A model generated the notes under the pieces. It saw only the letters and a list, made by a program, of their open reading frames with translations. It was not told the DNA's origin and made no database searches. 64,000 nt of DNA from contig NZ_BSSQ01000010.1 of assembly GCF_030161375.1 (NCBI RefSeq), positions 124,001 to 188,000 of the forward strand, written 5' to 3'. This document shows, in pieces, positions 60,611 to 64,000 of this stretch (its first letter is position 1; every line of letters begins with the position of its first letter). The position numbers and the translations under genes were made by a program. The DNA is from Paenibacillus glycanilyticus. Lineage in GTDB: Bacteria > Bacillota > Bacilli > Paenibacillales > Paenibacillaceae.

Positions 60611-61132
60611 TTATGCGTATTGAAGTACCCATTCTTTAATTTGATTTGCTACAACAGTTACATCGGCAACCGTAGTATCGACTATAGGCATTGGCGGGCT
60701 ATATTTTTCATCTGCATTATCAACTAACCATTTTGCAAATTCCTTATAGTCCTGAATCATTTCTTCTGGCCATTTTCTTTCACGTAGTCGCTTCTCACGG
60801 ATTTCATCATTACAGTGTAAATTTAGATAATACACATGTTTGAAATACGCGTAATCTACACATTTTTCAATATCCCATGGCATTGCTGTTCCACATATTA
60901 TTGTCATCCGTCCACTTTCAGCAGTATTTCGTGCAATCCTAAGCCATACGTTTCTTATTTGTTGTTCGTCAGAAATGCCGACTTCGCGGAGATTATCGAT
61001 ATCAAAGATATTGAATTGAGGTAATACTTTTCGAAGCTCATCGATAACAAAAGTTTTTCCAGAACCACTTGACCCTGTCACAATAAATAGTGGTATTTTT
61101 TTCTCCATTAGAGAGTTTTGTTCATAGCCCAT
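60611..61132 (-). CDS. P-loop kinase-like protein
   Basis: 173 residues, AAGGTGG before ATG. Walker A FIVTGSSGSGKTF at about 15-27, then YYLNLHCNDEIREKRLRERKWP, a lid typical of small nucleotide or shikimate-type kinases, and DTTVADVTVVANQI at the end. It probably phosphorylates a small metabolite, but no substrate can be named. Confidence 0.75.
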   Translation of the reverse strand: MGYEQNSLMEKKIPLFIVTGSSGSGKTFVIDELRKVLPQFNIFDIDNLREVGISDEQQIRNVWLRIARNTAESGRMTIICGTAMPWDIEKCVDYAYFKHVYYLNLHCNDEIREKRLRERKWPEEMIQDYKEFAKWLVDNADEKYSPPMPIVDTTVADVTVVANQIKEWVLQYA

Positions 61133-61544
61133 ATATAGTCCACCTTTTCGCGAATGTAATATTTAGAGAATAAAATAGTGAATGGAAATAGAAAAGCAGT
61201 GGATGAACAATCGTTCACCCACTGCTTCTTATTCCGTAGATATGCCTAAGAAGAAACGGCTGACGCCGCCCTAGTGCATTTCATACGAAAGCAGTAATGA
61301 TGATTAGATTCATAACGGAGTACATGAACAACGACATATCAAAGCTTCCCTACAACAATAAGTAGAGTGCTTAGATCACGCTCATGTGCAATTAGGTTAG
61401 ATTAACCTTTAATTTCCGTCAGAAACACCATCATCATCACTGCACTTATCCCACCATTCAACTATTTGTAATTATTATAATCCATATATTGGAACAGTCA
61501 AGTATAAATTTAAGCCTCTTTTCAAAACTAACACACCTCTTAGC
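61133..61544. other. Intergenic stretch, mostly empty
   Basis: Apart from the hairpin at 61191-61229 (AGCAGTGGATGAAC-type arms, terminator-like after the upstream gene), nothing convincing is seen: no ORF with a ribosome site on either strand and no repeat. It carries one weak echo of the 60.5 kb gap (GCATTTC near GCACTTTC). Confidence 0.4.
61191..61229. terminator. Long hairpin, terminator-like
   Basis: AAAAGCAGTGG(A)TGAAC pairs with GTTCA(C)CCACTGCTT around AATC. An A-run sits on one side and a CTTCTT tail on the other. It lies downstream of the NADAR gene on the minus strand, with a gap of about 315 bases between, so it may end that transcript or be a member of the element family without its leader. 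Confidence 0.5.
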
Positions 61545-62096
61545 TTAATCTTTATTTAACCGATCTCGGACTTCAGTCAATGCAAATCCTAGCAGGTTCT
61601 TTCCTTCCCACAATATTGGATTCATCGAATTTGGATGATTTTGTGCGAGACCAATCCCCCATACTCGATCCACTGGACTAGCCTCAACAAATACGCAATT
61701 ATTATTAGACTTCAAAAAGTCCAACAGTTCCTGATTTTGCTCGAACTTAGCTAGATTGCCTCGAAGCACGATATCATAACAATTGCTTTCCCAAACCTCA
61801 CTATTGAAGCCTTTTATTGCACGCCCGTATGCTTTCATCTCTTTAGGATGCTTCGAATTCATGATTGCCTCGAGCATTTCTTTATCTCCAAACAGCCTAG
61901 CTTTTTCGGCCATCATAAACTGCTCCGCGAAACTATACTGCTCGTTTTCAACTGTAAATTTGCTACCCCACCATTGGCTTAAACAACTGGCGTTAATATG
62001 ACCATCTGCTGAAGGTGTGTGTCCCCAGAAGAACAGGAATTCCACTTTTTCTCCCGCTTCATAAGCATGTTGTAGATCTTTCAGAGAATAGTACAT
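61545..62096 (-). CDS. NADAR family protein (YbiA-like N-glycosidase)
   Basis: Start at ATG 62096 with a perfect AAGGAGG, 183 residues. NADAR motifs: EFLFFWGHTPSADG, LSQWWGSKF, YSFAEQFMMAEKARLFGD, the catalytic-site region VEASPVDRVWGIGLAQ, and NLLGFALTEVRDRL. The YbiA group hydrolyses the N-glycosidic bond of early riboflavin intermediates; other members act in NAD/ADP-ribose metabolism and in phage defence. Single-gene unit. Confidence 0.85.
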   Translation of the reverse strand: MYYSLKDLQHAYEAGEKVEFLFFWGHTPSADGHINASCLSQWWGSKFTVENEQYSFAEQFMMAEKARLFGDKEMLEAIMNSKHPKEMKAYGRAIKGFNSEVWESNCYDIVLRGNLAKFEQNQELLDFLKSNNNCVFVEASPVDRVWGIGLAQNHPNSMNPILWEGKNLLGFALTEVRDRLNKD

Positions 62097-62207
62097 GATA
62101 TACCTCCTTCCTATTGAAATAGGTTTACAAAATCCTTCATCTCTAAGCCAGCGCCTCGACTGGTGAATATACTTTGTCAAAACGCAGAGTTTCTCCTATA
62201 ATTCCAT

Positions 62208-63191
62208 TTATAATTGGATATCACACCCATCAAAAGGCAGGTCTCTTTGAATAAGTGCCACAGCGTTGACGATAGCACTTCTCTGAAATTCTGACAGCTG
62301 TCCTTCATCACCGTCCCAATCGCCTAACCACCAGAAGAAGGAACTTATATTTCTGTACTCCATAAACAAAGGAATCTGTTGGACCCAGAACGTGTCAAGG
62401 TTATTTTGCTTGAAGTAGCCCGAAAGAAACTCATTCAAAAACTGTTTTGCGAATTCACTTTTCGATTCCCGATCCTGCTTTGGTGAACCCCACCAGACTG
62501 CATGGGTAGCTGCGACTCCAATATCCATTGCAAACCAACCGTATATCGCGTCGTCGAAATCAAAAACTGTAAGCTCCCCTTGTTCTATATGGAAATTATA
62601 TGGATGAAAATCATAATGGATTAGTCCATACGATTGCTGGTCTTTGGGGAGTGATGAAATCTTGCTTTCAAAGGACTGTAATCTATCAAGAAGAATCCGA
62701 TAATTCCCTTCCTGCAAGTGAGGGTTATCGATTTTTGCTGGTCCCCACTCCGCTCTTCTTAAATTTGGATCACCAGAATGGTAAGATTTCGTGAGTCGAT
62801 GAATCTTTCCCATTAATTCTCCCCATTGATTAAACAAAGAAGGGCACCACATTTGCGGCTCTCTGTCAAAGAAGACCCCTGGTGCCATCTGAAAGGCTGT
62901 CGCAATAACCCATTTCTCATTCTCGTTGTATACGGCGGTTAATTGTCCATCCGTTGTTGTAATTGGCAGCGAAGCTTTTATTCCGTTCTCGGCCAAATAA
63001 CGCACCCAATGAACTTCCGCTTTAATGTTGTTCGCGTACTCTAATGGCTTTTCAGATAAACGTAAGATATAAGGCGAATCGTTTTTCAAGAATCGGTACA
63101 CTTCATTTGTGGAATCACTAATAAACGCTAAGGTTCCTACATCAAATCCAAAGGATAAAGCTGCTCTAGATAAAATCTCAGGAGATGCCAT
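62208..63191 (-). CDS. APH-fold phosphotransferase
   Basis: Start at ATG 63191 (GGAGGG upstream), 327 residues. Catalytic HYDFHPYNFHI and VFDFDDAIYGWFAMDIGVA, N-lobe YILRLSEKPLEYANN. Distinct from the two APH genes at 36.5-38.4 kb but of the same superfamily (homoserine-kinase-like YtmP/SrkA type). Substrate unknown. Hairpin element at 63313-63357 lies upstream. Confidence 0.85.
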   Translation of the reverse strand: MASPEILSRAALSFGFDVGTLAFISDSTNEVYRFLKNDSPYILRLSEKPLEYANNIKAEVHWVRYLAENGIKASLPITTTDGQLTAVYNENEKWVIATAFQMAPGVFFDREPQMWCPSLFNQWGELMGKIHRLTKSYHSGDPNLRRAEWGPAKIDNPHLQEGNYRILLDRLQSFESKISSLPKDQQSYGLIHYDFHPYNFHIEQGELTVFDFDDAIYGWFAMDIGVAATHAVWWGSPKQDRESKSEFAKQFLNEFLSGYFKQNNLDTFWVQQIPLFMEYRNISSFFWWLGDWDGDEGQLSEFQRSAIVNAVALIQRDLPFDGCDIQL

Positions 63192-63312
63192 GTTAACCCT
63201 CCACACTCAATGTTTCCCGGCCAGGTCATAACCTACTTTACATGAATTCCCAATAAAGTTATAGACTTATCTTTTTCACTCAGTTAGACTAATAATTGAT
63301 CTCGAAGTTATT

Positions 63313-63357
63313 TTCCCTTTGATAGAACACGAGGCTGCCGGTTTCGGCAGCCTCTAT
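63313..63357. repeat. Cassette-type hairpin element
   Basis: Leader TTTTCCCTTTGATAGAACAC then a perfect stem GAGGCTGCCG/CGGCAGCCTC around GTTT. It separates the Nudix gene stop (63398) from the APH gene start (63191). Confidence 0.65.
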
Positions 63358-63397
63358 TGTTTATTAAGCAGTTGTTTTCCTATCGTTCTTACGCTAA

Positions 63398-63880
63398 TCA
63401 AGTCCCTTCAAAAGCCAATAAATCTTTTGTGCTAATATGTTTAATATCGGATGTATTTCTACTTGTAAGCATCTCATAAAGTCCGTCAGGAACAAGTTTG
63501 TATCGGTTACTTTCCTCAAAATCGTTTATATTCTTCCAAACCACTATAAAGTTTTTGTTCCCCTCGATCCCTTTTATTTCACTCTTGTTATAATCTTCCA
63601 TAAGACTAAATTTTGCTTCATAAATAAAATCAAATTCATGTCCAAGTTCTCCATAACAGTGAAAGATATGTTCGATAATCCCGATCAATTTCGGTTCAAT
63701 AATGTCGATACTAATTTCCTCTTTTGCTTCTCGTATTACAGCTGATTTACTATCTTCCCCATACTCAATGGTGCCTCCAACGGGGCGGAATGTAATGATT
63801 CCGTCTTCTTCTGGGAACTGTTCCAGTAATATTGATTCTCCTTTTTTTATAATGCAAAGAGAACAAGCTCTGTACTGCAA
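63398..63880 (-). CDS. Nudix hydrolase
   Basis: 160 residues from TTG 63880 (GAGGAGTG upstream). Nudix box GGTIEYGEDSKSAVIREAKEEI with intact REXKEE. N-terminal strand SLCIIKKGESILLEQ and, later, FHCYGELGHEFDFIYEAKF. It resembles small Nudix proteins acting on nucleoside phosphates; substrate not predictable. Confidence 0.85.
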   Translation of the reverse strand: MQYRACSLCIIKKGESILLEQFPEEDGIITFRPVGGTIEYGEDSKSAVIREAKEEISIDIIEPKLIGIIEHIFHCYGELGHEFDFIYEAKFSLMEDYNKSEIKGIEGNKNFIVVWKNINDFEESNRYKLVPDGLYEMLTSRNTSDIKHISTKDLLAFEGT

Positions 63881-63902
63881 TTTAGTTCACTCCTCTTAAT
63901 CA

Positions 63903-64000
63903 TTATTTCTTCAGTGACGACAACTCGAGAAAATGCGTGTCTATTTCCGAATCAGCCTTATCCAAAAATCCTATGGAGCGATAAAATAAATCAGCAACCG
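63903..64000 (-). CDS. C-terminal fragment of a protein running off the window
   Basis: About 31 residues, ending FLELSSLKK and including VADLFYRSIGFLDKADSE. The FYRSIGF element is like the late strand of GNAT acetyltransferases. The 5' part lies beyond the window edge, so the family is only suggested. Confidence 0.4.
   Translation of the reverse strand, partial: VADLFYRSIGFLDKADSEIDTHFLELSSLKK

Noticed and set aside
1-64000. CRISPR arrays, tRNA, rRNA, transposons, prophage
   Set aside because: No regularly spaced direct repeats, no tRNA cloverleaf or rRNA-like sequence, and no transposase, integrase or phage structural protein was recognised on either strand.

Overview
The window looks like a chromosomal piece of a Bacillota species, most likely Paenibacillus or a close relative. 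The signs are strong GGAGG-type ribosome binding sites, frequent TTG/GTG starts, copper-amine-oxidase-like 'stalk' domain proteins, and Bacillus-type families (NiaP, YwqA/YwqB-like pair, DUF2716, DUF4190, DinB). No rRNA, tRNA, CRISPR array, transposase, integrase or phage structural gene was seen.

Region 1 (1-8 kb): the 3'-truncated niacin transporter gene niaP, a small ORF, a glycerophosphodiesterase, then a tightly spaced four-gene operon on the minus strand (HD-GYP phosphodiesterase, REC-GGDEF cyclase, soluble GAF-GAF histidine kinase, thiamine-diphosphate enzyme). Region 2 (8-28 kb) is chromosomal housekeeping: an SRPBCC-DoxX/DUF4166 pair, a GNAT/M42 peptidase/7TM kinase/response-regulator operon, a CLC-type (probably fluoride) antiporter, a radical SAM protein, two convergent small beta-barrel-like genes, a GH18-like secreted protein, a heterodimeric ABC exporter, an Lhr helicase, and a WG-repeat protein.

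Region 3 (28-40.5 kb) is accessory. A nine- to ten-gene minus-strand operon carries two SAM methyltransferases (one frameshifted), an SDR, a pentapeptide-repeat protein, two VOC proteins and small membrane proteins. It is followed by a GNAT, a serine hydrolase, a DinB protein, two APH-fold kinases, a ChrA chromate transporter apparently starting with CTG, and a Nudix hydrolase.

Region 4 (40.5-64 kb) is AT-rich and full of small, mostly single genes: DUF4304, DUF2716, lipoproteins, orphan hypotheticals, P-loop kinases, GNAT, NADAR, APH, Nudix and alpha/beta hydrolase. It is interrupted by a GC-richer SNF2 helicase/SWIM pair (49.1-53.9 kb). Many of the gaps hold one hairpin element with a related C-rich/TTAA leader (CCCTTT-GTT-AA-...-GCAGC stem). 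This one-gene-one-hairpin layout resembles a gene-cassette array with no recombinase in view, and is the most interesting feature of the window. A second recurring oddity is that several genes have a good Shine-Dalgarno sequence whose properly spaced codon is ATA, ATT or CTG instead of ATG.
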